A stretch of DNA of 64,000 nt from Adlercreutzia hattorii. Lineage in GTDB: Bacteria; Actinomycetota; Coriobacteriia; Coriobacteriales; Eggerthellaceae. Positions 15,178 to 23,779 of this stretch are shown here, in pieces. Under the pieces are notes generated by a model. It searched no databases, had not been told where the DNA came from, and was given only the letters and a program-made list of their open reading frames with translations. Position 1 is the stretch's first letter. Each line of letters opens with the position of its first letter. The stretch spans positions 667,001-731,000 of the forward strand of contig NZ_AP022829.1 in assembly GCF_011405655.1 (NCBI RefSeq), in the 5' to 3' direction. A program made the position numbers and the translations under genes.

Positions 15178-15848
15178 GCGTGATGCGCATATACTATCGT
15201 CCGAGAATTCCAGGTTTGATAGGAGCAGGTGGTGAAAGCGAAGAGCTGCTCTGCCTCTGCTGGGTCTGAAAGCTGCAAGTCTGCTGCTCCTACAATCTTT
15301 TCAAAGCTCTCTTCTTGATCGATCACCAATCTTTCCCGACTGGCGTTCACCACGTCGATGGCGCAGACCTCAAGATCAAGCGCCTCTCCGCTTCGCTTGT
15401 AGACGATGATGCGGCTGTGTTCTCGGGCGAATTCCTCGTCTATGAAGTCGGCGAACTCGGCAAAAGCCGTCCCGTCGGACATGTGGTGGCCGTAGACTAT
15501 GACGAGCCTGGAATCTATCGAGCACTCGCAGTCAATGTAGGGCGTCCCATACGCCCCCTGGTCGAACACGTCCCTGTAAAGGTATGCGTTCGGGGAATCG
15601 GGCGAGGCCTGCACGACCGGCTCGTCTATTCCCGTGCCTGGCACCTCCACCCATGCGATGACCTCTGCGGGAAGGCTGTCCCAATCGATCTGCCTTCCAG
15701 ACTCTTCCTGGTCATGAAGGCCGTCCAACGCCTCGGTCAGCGCAATGCGATCCTCCTCCGGCGCGCAGAGGACGGTGGCCACGAGCGCGGTGAGTATGGC
15801 GGCCATAATCACGCTCGTAACCCTAACTGCCTTCCTGATTCTCTTCAT
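15174..15848 (-). CDS. srtB: Class B-type sortase
   Basis: 224 residues, leftward. An N-terminal signal anchor (VTSVIMAAILTALVATVL) is followed by the sortase fold: EVIAWVEVPGTGIDEPVVQ, catalytic His in VIVYGHHMSDGT (about residue 121), catalytic Cys in FAFTTCSYQTWNSRTIVYA (about residue 205) and Arg eight residues later. That is the SrtB-like TxTCxY...R arrangement. It lies directly downstream of the adhesin with a YPKTG sorting signal, so it probably anchors that protein. ATG 15848 follows AAGGAGCAAAAG. A terminator hairpin stands between the two genes, so sortase is likely expressed at a lower level. Confidence 0.9.
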   Translation of the reverse strand: MKRIRKAVRVTSVIMAAILTALVATVLCAPEEDRIALTEALDGLHDQEESGRQIDWDSLPAEVIAWVEVPGTGIDEPVVQASPDSPNAYLYRDVFDQGAYGTPYIDCECSIDSRLVIVYGHHMSDGTAFAEFADFIDEEFAREHSRIIVYKRSGEALDLEVCAIDVVNASRERLVIDQEESFEKIVGAADLQLSDPAEAEQLFAFTTCSYQTWNSRTIVYAHHA

Positions 15849-15865
15849 CTTTTGCTCCTTGTATC

Positions 15866-15900
15866 GAAAAAGGGTGGGACGCCCAGCGAGCGCCCCACCC
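15866..15900 (-). terminator. Attenuating terminator between adhesin and sortase
   Basis: On the minus strand an 11-bp stem (15890-15900 with 15872-15882, one mismatch) is followed immediately by TTTTT. Just after it come the sortase ribosome site and ATG. A second perfect 8-bp hairpin (15907-15914 with 15918-15925) lies ahead of it. Partial readthrough would set the adhesin:sortase ratio. Confidence 0.7.
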
Positions 15901-15953
15901 TGCCGTCCTTAGCTCTCAGCTAAGGTTCCTGACGCTTGCGCGAAGGGTCGGTC

Positions 15954-18900
15954 CTAGTCCTCGTCAGCTGCCGCCAGCGCTTCCTCCTCCATCTCTTCGA
16001 TGGCGTCGGTCTGCTTGCGGGAGCGGCGGACGTAGGCATAGGTCGCACCGGCGATGCCGCAGAGCAGGATCACCGCGACGCTGGCAGTTACGGGATCGGC
16101 CTCAGCGAATGCTCCGGTCTTCGGGTATCCCTTCCCGGGGTTCTCGGGCTCGGGCACGGGCTCGGGCTCCGGGAAGCTCACGGTCTGGCCGCCGTCGTTT
16201 ATGTCCTCGTGGGTTGCGACGATGTTCTCCTGTGCGTCTGAGAGCTTCTCGAAGAACACGATGTCATGGCCTGCGAGCTCGCGCGTGTCGATCTCGACCT
16301 CGACGTCGATGATTCCGTCCGGGGTCTCGGGCACGAACTCGGTCGTTCCCACGATGGGAAGGCCGTCATCGCCCAAGATTGGGTTTCCGGTAGCCTTGTC
16401 CATGAGCATGGTGAAGAGCTTGTAGGTGCTGCCCGGCGCGAGCCCGGTGTAGGCAACCGTGTCGATGAGCTTCACGTGCTCGCCGATGGTGCCTGTGTTG
16501 GTGCCGGTCTCGGCGTCGCGCGCCTGGGTGGCGATGTCCGCTATAGCCACCGTCTGCTCCACGTCGTCGATGTCGGCATGAACCATGTACTCTGCCCCCT
16601 CGAACTCCATCGTCTCGAATGCGACGAGCGACTTGCCCGCGAGGCTCGCCCCCGCGAAGGTGAAGGTCACATCCACCGTGCCGCACGACTCATCCGCCGT
16701 GAACGTGGTGGACGCCGTGATCTCGTTGCCCTCGTCGTCGAGCGCGGGCTCGCCCGAGGCCTTGTCCATGAGGGTTCCGCTCACGGTGTACTCGTTTCCG
16801 GGGACGAGGCCCGTGTAGGCGATGGTGTCCACGATGGTGAGCACTTCGCGAGCCTGGCCCTCATGGGTTCCGCTCTCTGAGTCCATGGCGGTAGTCTTCA
16901 TGGTCTTGGGCATGTTCTCAAGCGTGAACTCGTGCGCCTGCGCCATGGCACCGCTCTCGTCCCACTCGATCATTCCCTGGTCGTTCACCGTGAAGTCGGT
17001 GATGGTCGGATTCCCTTCCTCGTCGAGGTCGGCGATCACATAGCCCTCGGGAGCTTCCACCTCTTGGATGTGGTAGCTACCGTGCTTCGCGTAGGCGAGC
17101 GAGATGATCCCGTTCTCGTCGGTCGTCATCTCCTCGTCGAAGGTTCCCTCGTCGTTCCAGATGCGGAACACCGCCCCTGCGACGGGGGTCTCGGGATCGA
17201 GCGCATCGACCTTCTTGATCTCGGGGTCGGTGGGAGTGTCGGTCACTGCCTCCTCGTGGTCGTAGACGGCCACCTCCTGGCCCGCGTACTCCAGCGCCAC
17301 CGTCTTCTCGACGACGTCGAGCGCGTAGCCGTCCTTCGCCTTGGCCTCGTATACCGTGTAGGTTCCGAGGTAGAGCTCGGGCGTGGCCGCCTTGCCTTCC
17401 TCGCCGGTCGTGAGCGTGGCGACGATCTCGCCCTCGTGGGCGCGGATGGTGCCGTCGGGCGTCTGGATGGTCTCGGCCGCCTTCACGATGTAGACGGACT
17501 CATCCACGGCCTCTCCCGTCCAGGAGTCGGACTTGGCGACGGTGATGGTCGCCTTCTGGGGCATGTTCGCGAACTCGATGACGAGCGGGTCGTCCCAGCC
17601 GTTGTAGCCCTCGCCGACATGGAACGCCTTGCCCTCGAGCTCCTGCACGTAGCCGTGGGGTGCCTGGACCTCCTTGAGCGTGTAGTCGCCCTCTTCGAGC
17701 AGCATCGGCAGCGTCAGCTCGCCGCGCTCGTTGGCCGTCCAGGTGTCGATGGTCTCGGTCACGGGGTAATGGGAGGTGTAGGTGACGAGGTTGCCGCTAG
17801 CGTCCTCAAGCTGGAAGCTCACGGGAAGCGGCACCTGCTTGCCGGTCTCGGCGTCGACCTTCACGACCTTGAGAGGGGTCTGCGGGATGTGGTCGCTCAC
17901 GAGCTGCGGCGGGTCGTACTGACCCTCCTCGCGGATCGTGGTCTTCCAATCCTCCACGGGGAGGAGCGTCTTTCCCCACTTCGCCTTGAAGGCATCAGCT
18001 ACGTCTTGCGGGATCACCTCGTGGACGCGGTAGGTTCCGTAGGCCAGCGCTCCCGTCCAGTCGGCGGGCTTGCTCCAGCCGTTCACGTCGGCGTTGTCGT
18101 CTCTGGTGGTGGCGAGCCCGTTCTCGTCGACCGTGATGGTGCACACGCGGTTGCCGGGCTCGACGAGCTTTCCGGTCTCGGGCGAGACCACGGCCTCCTC
18201 GGAGTCGTTGTAGAGCTCGAACTTCACACCGGGCACGAGCACGCGCACGACCTCCTGGGGCATGTCGCCGCCAGGCTCGTCGTATACGGTCACGGACACT
18301 TCCTTCACGAGGCGGAAGTCGCCGCGCTTGACGGTGTCTGGCACCTTGGGCGAGTTGTAGGTGTAGACGGACTCGCCCTGAGCGCCGTCGGGTGTGATGC
18401 GCACGCAGAACACCTTGGGTGCCCCTCCGTGTCCGTCATCGAGGTTGTAGCCCTGCGGGGCCCTCGTCTCCTGGATGAGAACGGTGCCGAGCGGGATGGA
18501 GGCATCGCCGTTTGTCTGGTAGTAGAGCGCGTCTCCTGAGTGCTTGTACTCGTCCGCGAGGTAGGCGAAGCCGTCCTCATCGGTTTCGAACACCCAGGTG
18601 CGCGCGGGCGCGCCAGATGCCTCTGCCGCAGCGGCATCGGCGTAGTCGCCCGCGTAGTAGCGGACGGTGAAGAGAGCGCCTGCGAGCGCGGCGTCTCCCT
18701 GCGGTCGGCTCTCGCCCGTATCGGCGTCGATCTTGCCGACGAGCATGCCGACAGGATCTGACTGCGGGATGTCGGATACGGTCTGGCCGTTAACGCGCGT
18801 GGTCTCATCCGAGGCCACTTTCACCGGATACACGGCCGGGTCGATCGCGTGCCCAGGTGCCTGCTTGGTCTCCTTCACCCAGTAGTCGCCCGGCTCAAGC

Positions 18901-19721
18901 TCCTCCAGGACGCCCCATCCGTCCTTGTCGGTCGTGATTGAGCCAGCCGCGTCCGTGAGGCCCGAGTTGCGGTACACGGTGTAGACCGCGCCCTCCACGG
19001 AGTAGAGCGGGTTGTCCTCGCACATCTCCTCGTTGGCGGTGACCTTCACCAGGTCGATGTTGCCGTAGGGGGTGTACTTGAACGAGAGGATGATCTGGGT
19101 GCCCTCGCCGGTGTAGAGCTGGAACGCCTCGAAGTTCGAGGGAACGTCGGCCGTCCTCGCGGCGATGAGGCGTCCCGACGCGTTCGAGTTGATCATGCTT
19201 CCGTCGGTGCCGAAGCCGATGACGTTCTTCCGGGCCCAGCTCTTGAAGTCGGCGTTGCAGCCGTAGAGCGCGTACGAGCCGTCGGAGGTGTACGTGTCGG
19301 ACACGAGTATGTGGGCGCAGGCCGCGTAGCGGGCTGAGGTCATCTCGGTGCCGTCGTACCACTTGTCCGGCCACAGGCTCGCATCGAATCCGGGGCTCCC
19401 GTAGGCGAACCAGAGGTCAGCCACCACCTCGGCGTTGCGCCCGGAGGGGGCGTCGATGGAGCTCTTGGCGTAGCTGCCGGGAGAAGGCGTTGCCGATTGG
19501 GGATCGGCGCAGTAGGCCATCTCGCCGTCGGCCTCCATCCAGGTGGTGGAGTAGCCGCCGTATGGGATCTTGCCCCCAGTCGTCAGGTTCGCGCTCTCGG
19601 CGGCATAGGCGCTAGTGCCCTGGACGCCGAGCGCTCCGAGCGCCGATGTCAGGGCGATTAGCGCGGCGAGCATGCAGCGCACGACCTTCGAGGCCATCGC
19701 TGCTTCAGTGATGTCTTTCAT
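15954..19721 (-). CDS. Sortase-anchored Cna-B/VaFE surface adhesin
   Basis: 1255 residues, leftward. Signal peptide: residues 1-40 (VVRCMLAALIALTSALGALG...AYAA). The N-terminal domain has MAYCADP, as in TQXA/thioester adhesin domains. Then come SpaA/Cna-B repeats, each with KVDAETG-like starts and ETxAPxGY ends (DYWVKETKQAPGHAI, VLIQETRAPQGYNL, DYTLKEVQAPHGYV, SYHIQEVEAPEGYV). Near the C-terminus are two VaFE-type repeats (SLVAFETMEFEG, DIVFFEKLSD), then the sorting signal YPKTG, a membrane helix and a charged tail. Such proteins stabilise mating contacts or bind host matrix. Internal isopeptide Lys/Glu pairs are likely. It is encoded at the end of the type IV secretion operon. Confidence 0.93.
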   Translation of the reverse strand: MKDITEAAMASKVVRCMLAALIALTSALGALGVQGTSAYAAESANLTTGGKIPYGGYSTTWMEADGEMAYCADPQSATPSPGSYAKSSIDAPSGRNAEVVADLWFAYGSPGFDASLWPDKWYDGTEMTSARYAACAHILVSDTYTSDGSYALYGCNADFKSWARKNVIGFGTDGSMINSNASGRLIAARTADVPSNFEAFQLYTGEGTQIILSFKYTPYGNIDLVKVTANEEMCEDNPLYSVEGAVYTVYRNSGLTDAAGSITTDKDGWGVLEELEPGDYWVKETKQAPGHAIDPAVYPVKVASDETTRVNGQTVSDIPQSDPVGMLVGKIDADTGESRPQGDAALAGALFTVRYYAGDYADAAAAEASGAPARTWVFETDEDGFAYLADEYKHSGDALYYQTNGDASIPLGTVLIQETRAPQGYNLDDGHGGAPKVFCVRITPDGAQGESVYTYNSPKVPDTVKRGDFRLVKEVSVTVYDEPGGDMPQEVVRVLVPGVKFELYNDSEEAVVSPETGKLVEPGNRVCTITVDENGLATTRDDNADVNGWSKPADWTGALAYGTYRVHEVIPQDVADAFKAKWGKTLLPVEDWKTTIREEGQYDPPQLVSDHIPQTPLKVVKVDAETGKQVPLPVSFQLEDASGNLVTYTSHYPVTETIDTWTANERGELTLPMLLEEGDYTLKEVQAPHGYVQELEGKAFHVGEGYNGWDDPLVIEFANMPQKATITVAKSDSWTGEAVDESVYIVKAAETIQTPDGTIRAHEGEIVATLTTGEEGKAATPELYLGTYTVYEAKAKDGYALDVVEKTVALEYAGQEVAVYDHEEAVTDTPTDPEIKKVDALDPETPVAGAVFRIWNDEGTFDEEMTTDENGIISLAYAKHGSYHIQEVEAPEGYVIADLDEEGNPTITDFTVNDQGMIEWDESGAMAQAHEFTLENMPKTMKTTAMDSESGTHEGQAREVLTIVDTIAYTGLVPGNEYTVSGTLMDKASGEPALDDEGNEITASTTFTADESCGTVDVTFTFAGASLAGKSLVAFETMEFEGAEYMVHADIDDVEQTVAIADIATQARDAETGTNTGTIGEHVKLIDTVAYTGLAPGSTYKLFTMLMDKATGNPILGDDGLPIVGTTEFVPETPDGIIDVEVEIDTRELAGHDIVFFEKLSDAQENIVATHEDINDGGQTVSFPEPEPVPEPENPGKGYPKTGAFAEADPVTASVAVILLCGIAGATYAYVRRSRKQTDAIEEMEEEALAAADED

Positions 19722-19732
19722 CTTCCGCCTCC

Positions 19733-20200
19733 TTAGCGCGCGACCGGCTCGGCGCGGCGAGCCTCGCGGTCCTGGTTGGCCGACGCCTCGCGGGCGTCCT
19801 TCGCCTTGTCGTCGAGCGAGGCGAGGTAGGTCTCGCGACCCTTGTTGATCGCCTCCTTGAGCTGTGCTGGCATGACCTTGACGATGTCCTTGACCTGCTT
19901 CCCGTCCTCGTCGAGGACAGGATTCCCGTCGGCGTCGAGGGCGTCCTTCTTGAGCCAGACCTCCTTGTCCGCCAGAAGCGGGATGTCGCGGAAGTTCTCG
20001 CCCTTGAAGCGTGAGGGGTTCACGAACAGGGGCGTGAACTGGTAGTAGCTGACGACCACTCCGTCGATGACGGTGCCCTTCGGCAGCGTCACCGAGTTGA
20101 ACGTCTTGGTCTCGCCGGTCTTGCGGTCGGGGTACTCGATGTTCTCCCTCACGAAGTTCTTGTGCACGGTGACGTAGACGTTCTTCTTGTTGTCTTCCAT
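19733..20200 (-). CDS. Conserved conjugation-associated protein
   Basis: 155 residues from ATG 20200, chosen because AAGGAG lies seven bases upstream; the ATG at 20218 is inside the leader motif. It begins MEDNKKNVYVTVHKNFVRENIEYPDRKTGETKTFNSVTLPKGTVIDG and later has FTPLFVNPSRFKGENFRDIPLLADKEVWLKK; the tail is basic and charged. This is a compact soluble protein commonly found in the transfer modules of Gram-positive ICEs; it is sometimes labelled a DNA-binding protein, but I cannot see the basis for that. It sits 11 bases before the adhesin and shares its direction. Confidence 0.65.
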   Translation of the reverse strand: MEDNKKNVYVTVHKNFVRENIEYPDRKTGETKTFNSVTLPKGTVIDGVVVSYYQFTPLFVNPSRFKGENFRDIPLLADKEVWLKKDALDADGNPVLDEDGKQVKDIVKVMPAQLKEAINKGRETYLASLDDKAKDAREASANQDREARRAEPVAR

Positions 20201-20206
20201 GTGAGT

Positions 20207-20266
20207 GCTCCTTTGCATCTCTTGTCGATCTCTGGGCGCGGCGTTGCTTGGAGGTTTTCCGCGCCC
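20207..20266 (-). promoter_or_regulatory. Hairpin leader motif, copy b
   Basis: On the minus strand GGGCGCGG pairs with CCGCGCCC (20259-20266 with 20234-20241) around a loop with AAAACCTCCAAG; GAGATGCAAAGGAGCAC follows and supplies the ribosome site of the 20200 gene. The stem differs from copies a, c and d yet remains fully paired. Confidence 0.65.
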
Positions 20267-20329
20267 TTCTGCCTTAGCGTTTTCCGCCCGATTCCATAGG
20301 CACCACCTCCTCTCAGGTCGTCTCCGCCA

Positions 20330-21334
20330 TCAGAAGCCGCTCACGATGTCGCGCGCCCAGGCACCGCTCTTCACGAGCGAGAGCACGAGAAGGATGCACA
20401 TGGCCAGGTACTGGAGCGCGTAGGTGAGCCCGTTCGCGATGGCGTCGATGGGCGTCCCCGTCCCGGGGTTCACGGCGACGATGCCGCCCAGGATCACGGG
20501 GAAGCTGATGAGCAGGATCAGGATGATGAGGCCTGCTATGCAGACGGCCCCGAAGCTCTTCAGGTACCCGAGGCCGATCTGGCGCGTCTGGTCGAAGCCA
20601 AGGAAAGCCAGCGGTATCGGCGAGAAGGCCGCCATGATGTAGAGCTGTATCGCTCGCGCCCAGCAGACGACGAGGGCCACGATGTAGGCGATGAGCACGA
20701 CGAGCCAGCTGATGACCGCGACTATCAGAAGCGCCAGGAGCGCGGAGAGGTCGTCATCTGCGGTCACGATGGACACCGCCGTCATGTCGAGAGCGCCGCC
20801 CGTCCCGAACAGCCCCTCCACGCGGTCGATCGCGAGCCCTATCACCTCGTAGATCGCGGCCATCAGGTCGAAGGAGTGCTGGATCAGAAACAGGAACACG
20901 GCGAAGAACACGAGGAGGAACACGACCTCCTTCACTCCCGGCAGCGACTGGCTGCCGTCCATGCGCTGCGAGATCTCGATGAGCTTCAAGGTGAACACGA
21001 GCCCGAGCACCCCGCATCCTATGGGCAGCACCGCCACCTGCCAGACGCCGCGCGCGATGTCGTACATCGACACGTCGCCAGCGCTCGTGAGCATCGTCTC
21101 GAAGGGAGCCGAGAGCACGCCGGTGGCACCGAGCGATCGCATGACGTCGGTCTGCGCGGCGAAGATCCAGTTGCACCAGTCGCGGAGCACCCCGCAGAGC
21201 CATGCGTTGATGTCGTCTGCGATCGAGCCCCACGCGAAGTGCGTCGGGATGAGTAGCGCCGTGAGCAGCGCGAAGGTGGCCGCGAAGGCCAGTATGAACC
21301 GTCTGCTTGAGACGGGGTTTCCTAGCTTCTCCAT
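20330..21334 (-). CDS. VirB6/TrbL-like conjugation channel protein
   Basis: 334 residues from ATG 21334, five bases after the preceding stop; an open frame extends upstream to 21661 but overlaps the previous gene and has no family likeness. A first membrane helix (FILAFAATFALLTALLIPTHFAWG) is followed by WLCGVLRDWCNWIFAAQTDVM and then at least five more hydrophobic segments, including FLLVFFAVFLFLIQHSF and WLVVLIAYIVALVVCWARAIQLYIMAAFSPIPLAFLGF. This is the TrbL/VirB6 pattern (CD1112-type ICE protein), forming the inner-membrane pore with VirB4 and PrgI. It belongs to the leftward transfer operon. Confidence 0.82.
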   Translation of the reverse strand: MEKLGNPVSSRRFILAFAATFALLTALLIPTHFAWGSIADDINAWLCGVLRDWCNWIFAAQTDVMRSLGATGVLSAPFETMLTSAGDVSMYDIARGVWQVAVLPIGCGVLGLVFTLKLIEISQRMDGSQSLPGVKEVVFLLVFFAVFLFLIQHSFDLMAAIYEVIGLAIDRVEGLFGTGGALDMTAVSIVTADDDLSALLALLIVAVISWLVVLIAYIVALVVCWARAIQLYIMAAFSPIPLAFLGFDQTRQIGLGYLKSFGAVCIAGLIILILLISFPVILGGIVAVNPGTGTPIDAIANGLTYALQYLAMCILLVLSLVKSGAWARDIVSGF

Positions 21335-21339
21335 CGGGA

Positions 21340-22122
21340 TCAGAGCGCCTCGATGGTGCCGTCGGATGAGCGTGTGACCGAGATCATGGTCGATGCGCCG
21401 TCGGATGAGCGTGTGACCGAGATCATGGTCGATGCGCCGTCGTCGAGCGTGAAGGTCGTGGTCGCAGCCCCGTTCGCGTAGTCTATCCACGCCTCGGCGT
21501 CCCAGATGGCACGGCTTGCGTTGGGCGATACCGCCGCTGCCCGCGCGGACACGGCCGCCTCGATCTTGGCGGTCTCTACCCCCATGGCCTCTTCCAGCTT
21601 GGAGGTGACGCCCGTGAACGAGAGCGCCCTCTCCCCGAGGAGCACCTTCTTGTACGAGCATGAGAGCGCGTCTGTCCTCAGAACGGTGTCAGCGCCCTCA
21701 GTGGCCACGGTAACGAGATAGGGGCTCGCGGCCTCGGTCAGCGACTTCGAGGCGAGCACGGTCGCCGTTACGGTCGTGTCGGTTGCCTCCTCTGCGTCGA
21801 GCGTCCAGTAGGTGACGCTCGTCTGGCCGTCCTTCGCCTCGACGAACGCGCCCTTGACGATGGAGAGCGTGTAGGCGGGATCTTCTATGCCCGTCCAGGA
21901 GGTGCCGACGAGCGCCTCCATGCCCGCCGCCTTATCCGCGTGCCCTTCTGCAGGTGCGCCTTGCTGGGACGTCGGTGCCTCTTCCTTCTCGATGGCCTCG
22001 ATGGCAGAATTCGTGCTTTCGACGTCCTCGCGGGCGAGCGAGCAGCGTGCCACTCCCGACCCGACCAGCAGCAGCACGGCGATGACGGCGGCTGCGAGCA
22101 TGAGCTTGTTCTTCTTCGGCAT
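21340..22122 (-). CDS. Membrane-anchored transfer protein with internal tandem duplication
   Basis: 260 residues. An N-terminal signal anchor (KLMLAAAVIAVLLLVGSGVARCSL; the Cys is not in a perfect lipobox) is followed by an extracytoplasmic Ala/Thr-rich domain. Strands such as TSVTYWTLDAEEATDTTVTATVLAS and FTLDDGASTMISVTRSSDG suggest a VirB8/TcpC- or NTF2-like beta-rich fold, but no family can be named. The last 30 residues contain a perfect 13-residue duplication (GASTMISVTRSSD twice). It lies between the NlpC/P60 hydrolase and TrbL, a usual place for a bridging component of the channel. Confidence 0.65.
   Translation of the reverse strand: MPKKNKLMLAAAVIAVLLLVGSGVARCSLAREDVESTNSAIEAIEKEEAPTSQQGAPAEGHADKAAGMEALVGTSWTGIEDPAYTLSIVKGAFVEAKDGQTSVTYWTLDAEEATDTTVTATVLASKSLTEAASPYLVTVATEGADTVLRTDALSCSYKKVLLGERALSFTGVTSKLEEAMGVETAKIEAAVSARAAAVSPNASRAIWDAEAWIDYANGAATTTFTLDDGASTMISVTRSSDGASTMISVTRSSDGTIEAL
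21361..21438. repeat. 39-bp tandem duplication, two exact copies
   Basis: 21361-21399 and 21400-21438 are identical 39-base units, in frame, adding 13 residues near the C-terminus of the 260-aa transfer protein. This suggests a recent slippage event that did not break the frame. Confidence 0.9.
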
Positions 22123-22135
22123 TTCCTCTTCCTTC

Positions 22136-23779
22136 CTATCTGATCTTTATGGCGCTCGTGAAGTACGACGCGCCGCTTGCAATCGTGCAGACCGCGCCTG
22201 TGTGAGGCTCGTGGATGTAGCGGTCTTCTCCGATGTAGATGCCCACGTGCCCAGGCCTCCACAGAATGTCGCCTGGCGTTGCCTGAGACACCGGTACCTT
22301 GCGGCCGAACGCCGCCTGGTCCTCGGAGTTTCGCGGGATCATGATGCCCGCCTGCCGATAGCAGTACTGGGTGAGCCCCGAGCAGTCGAGGCCGACCCCG
22401 GGCGTGGTGCCGCCCCACACGTAGGGCACGCCGAGCTGGCTGTAGGCGGCGGCGATGACCGCGTCTGCCGAGAGCGCTCCGCTCTCAAGGTCATCGACCG
22501 TCATCGAGTCGAACCTGCGCAGGTTGTACGCGTCGAGCGCCGCCTTGAGCGATTCGACGTAGGACGACGACGTCGCCCATCCCGCGTCCTTCAGGCCCTC
22601 CGCCATCTTGTCGGAGGAGTGCTCGGCGATGGCATGCCTGATGAGGGCGTTGTCCTTGTAGTGGGAGGCCTGGAGGAACACGCGGCTCCTGAAGCGTATG
22701 CACTCGACGTCTCCCTTGAAGACCGTGAAGTAGGCGGTGATCGTGGACATCTGCCCGGGCGTGTACTCCTCGTGGGTGGTCCACCCGGCCTTGCCCGCCA
22801 CCTCCGGTGCCGAGGCGAAAGATGACGCCCACTTCATCCCGAAGAGGTTGTGGTCGCGCGTCGCGAGCTGGCTCATGGTCTCTCCCTGTCCCGACTCGCA
22901 GATGATCTGCGCGATCGTGCACCCGGCGGGGTGCCCGAACTCCTCCTGGCAGCGTATTGCCTCCTCGACCATCTCGTAGGTGATGCAGGGCGGGAGCCCC
23001 TCCATGGAGTGCTTCTTGTCCTCGGCGTCCCAGAACCCGAAGAGCGCCGATACGATCTGGCCGACGAGGAGCGCAACGAGCACGAAGGCGATGATCCCCG
23101 CGAGAACGCCTCCGGCGGTCGCGAGCCCGCTTCCGCCGACGGCACCGGCTATGGCGGTGCTGCCCGATGCGGATGCCGCCGTCTTCGCGGCACCGCCTGC
23201 TGCCTGTGCGGACGCTTGCGCCGCGCGGGCCTGTCCCGAGGCCGCTGCAGACGGGGATGCCTTGCCCGCTCCTGCGGCTCCGGCGTTCTTGCCCTTCGCG
23301 GCCCCTGCGCCCTTGCCGCCATTGGATGCGCGCGCTGCTCCCTTTGCCTTGCGCTCCCGCGCTGCCGTGATGCCGCGCTTTGCGCCCTTCCCGGCGTCGT
23401 ATGCGCCCTGCGCGCCCTCGAACTCGTCGGTGTCGTCGAGCTCGGATACCGCCCGTCGCTCCAGCACCTGGCGCACCTTGAGCCGTCCGCTGGTCTCGTC
23501 CGCCGCATGCGCCGCCTCCTCGGATGGCCACTGGGCCGAAGCTGGCTCTGCGTCTGGCTTCGATCCTGCGCTTGCTGTGGACGCCTTAGCCTTGCGGGTC
23601 GCGCCCTTCGTGCCCTTCTTCGGGCTGCGCGCGCCGAGGGCGTCCTCCTTGCTTGCGAGCGTGGAGAGGCTCTGGGCCTCGTCGTCTTTCACGATTCCCG
23701 AGCTCACGGCGTCGACCTTCTCCGCCGTGACGATCTCTGCGATGGAGGAGCGGTCCTTGTCGAGTTCTCTCGGATCCAT
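22136..23779 (-). CDS. VirB1-like peptidoglycan hydrolase (glucosaminidase + NlpC/P60)
   Basis: 547 residues. Residues 1-190 are a cytoplasmic Ala/Lys-rich disordered region; a membrane helix follows at about 205-235 (GGVLAGIIAFVLVALLVGQIV). The first extracellular domain (MVEEAIRCQEEFGHPAGCTIAQIICESGQGETMSQLATRDHNLFGMK) is a lysozyme/glucosaminidase-like domain with its catalytic Glu in CESGQG. The C-terminal NlpC/P60 domain has Cys in LDCSGLTQYCYRQ (about residue 466), His in RPGHVGIYIG (about 511) and a third polar residue in YIHEP. It would open the cell wall locally for the transfer channel, as in Tn916-type elements. It starts at the stop of virB4. Confidence 0.9.
   Translation of the reverse strand: MDPRELDKDRSSIAEIVTAEKVDAVSSGIVKDDEAQSLSTLASKEDALGARSPKKGTKGATRKAKASTASAGSKPDAEPASAQWPSEEAAHAADETSGRLKVRQVLERRAVSELDDTDEFEGAQGAYDAGKGAKRGITAARERKAKGAARASNGGKGAGAAKGKNAGAAGAGKASPSAAASGQARAAQASAQAAGGAAKTAASASGSTAIAGAVGGSGLATAGGVLAGIIAFVLVALLVGQIVSALFGFWDAEDKKHSMEGLPPCITYEMVEEAIRCQEEFGHPAGCTIAQIICESGQGETMSQLATRDHNLFGMKWASSFASAPEVAGKAGWTTHEEYTPGQMSTITAYFTVFKGDVECIRFRSRVFLQASHYKDNALIRHAIAEHSSDKMAEGLKDAGWATSSSYVESLKAALDAYNLRRFDSMTVDDLESGALSADAVIAAAYSQLGVPYVWGGTTPGVGLDCSGLTQYCYRQAGIMIPRNSEDQAAFGRKVPVSQATPGDILWRPGHVGIYIGEDRYIHEPHTGAVCTIASGASYFTSAIKIR

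Noticed and set aside
16932-18539. 535-aa open frame on the plus strand
   Set aside because: It is antisense to the adhesin and is a GC-skew shadow: Val/Leu/His/Arg-rich with no domain.
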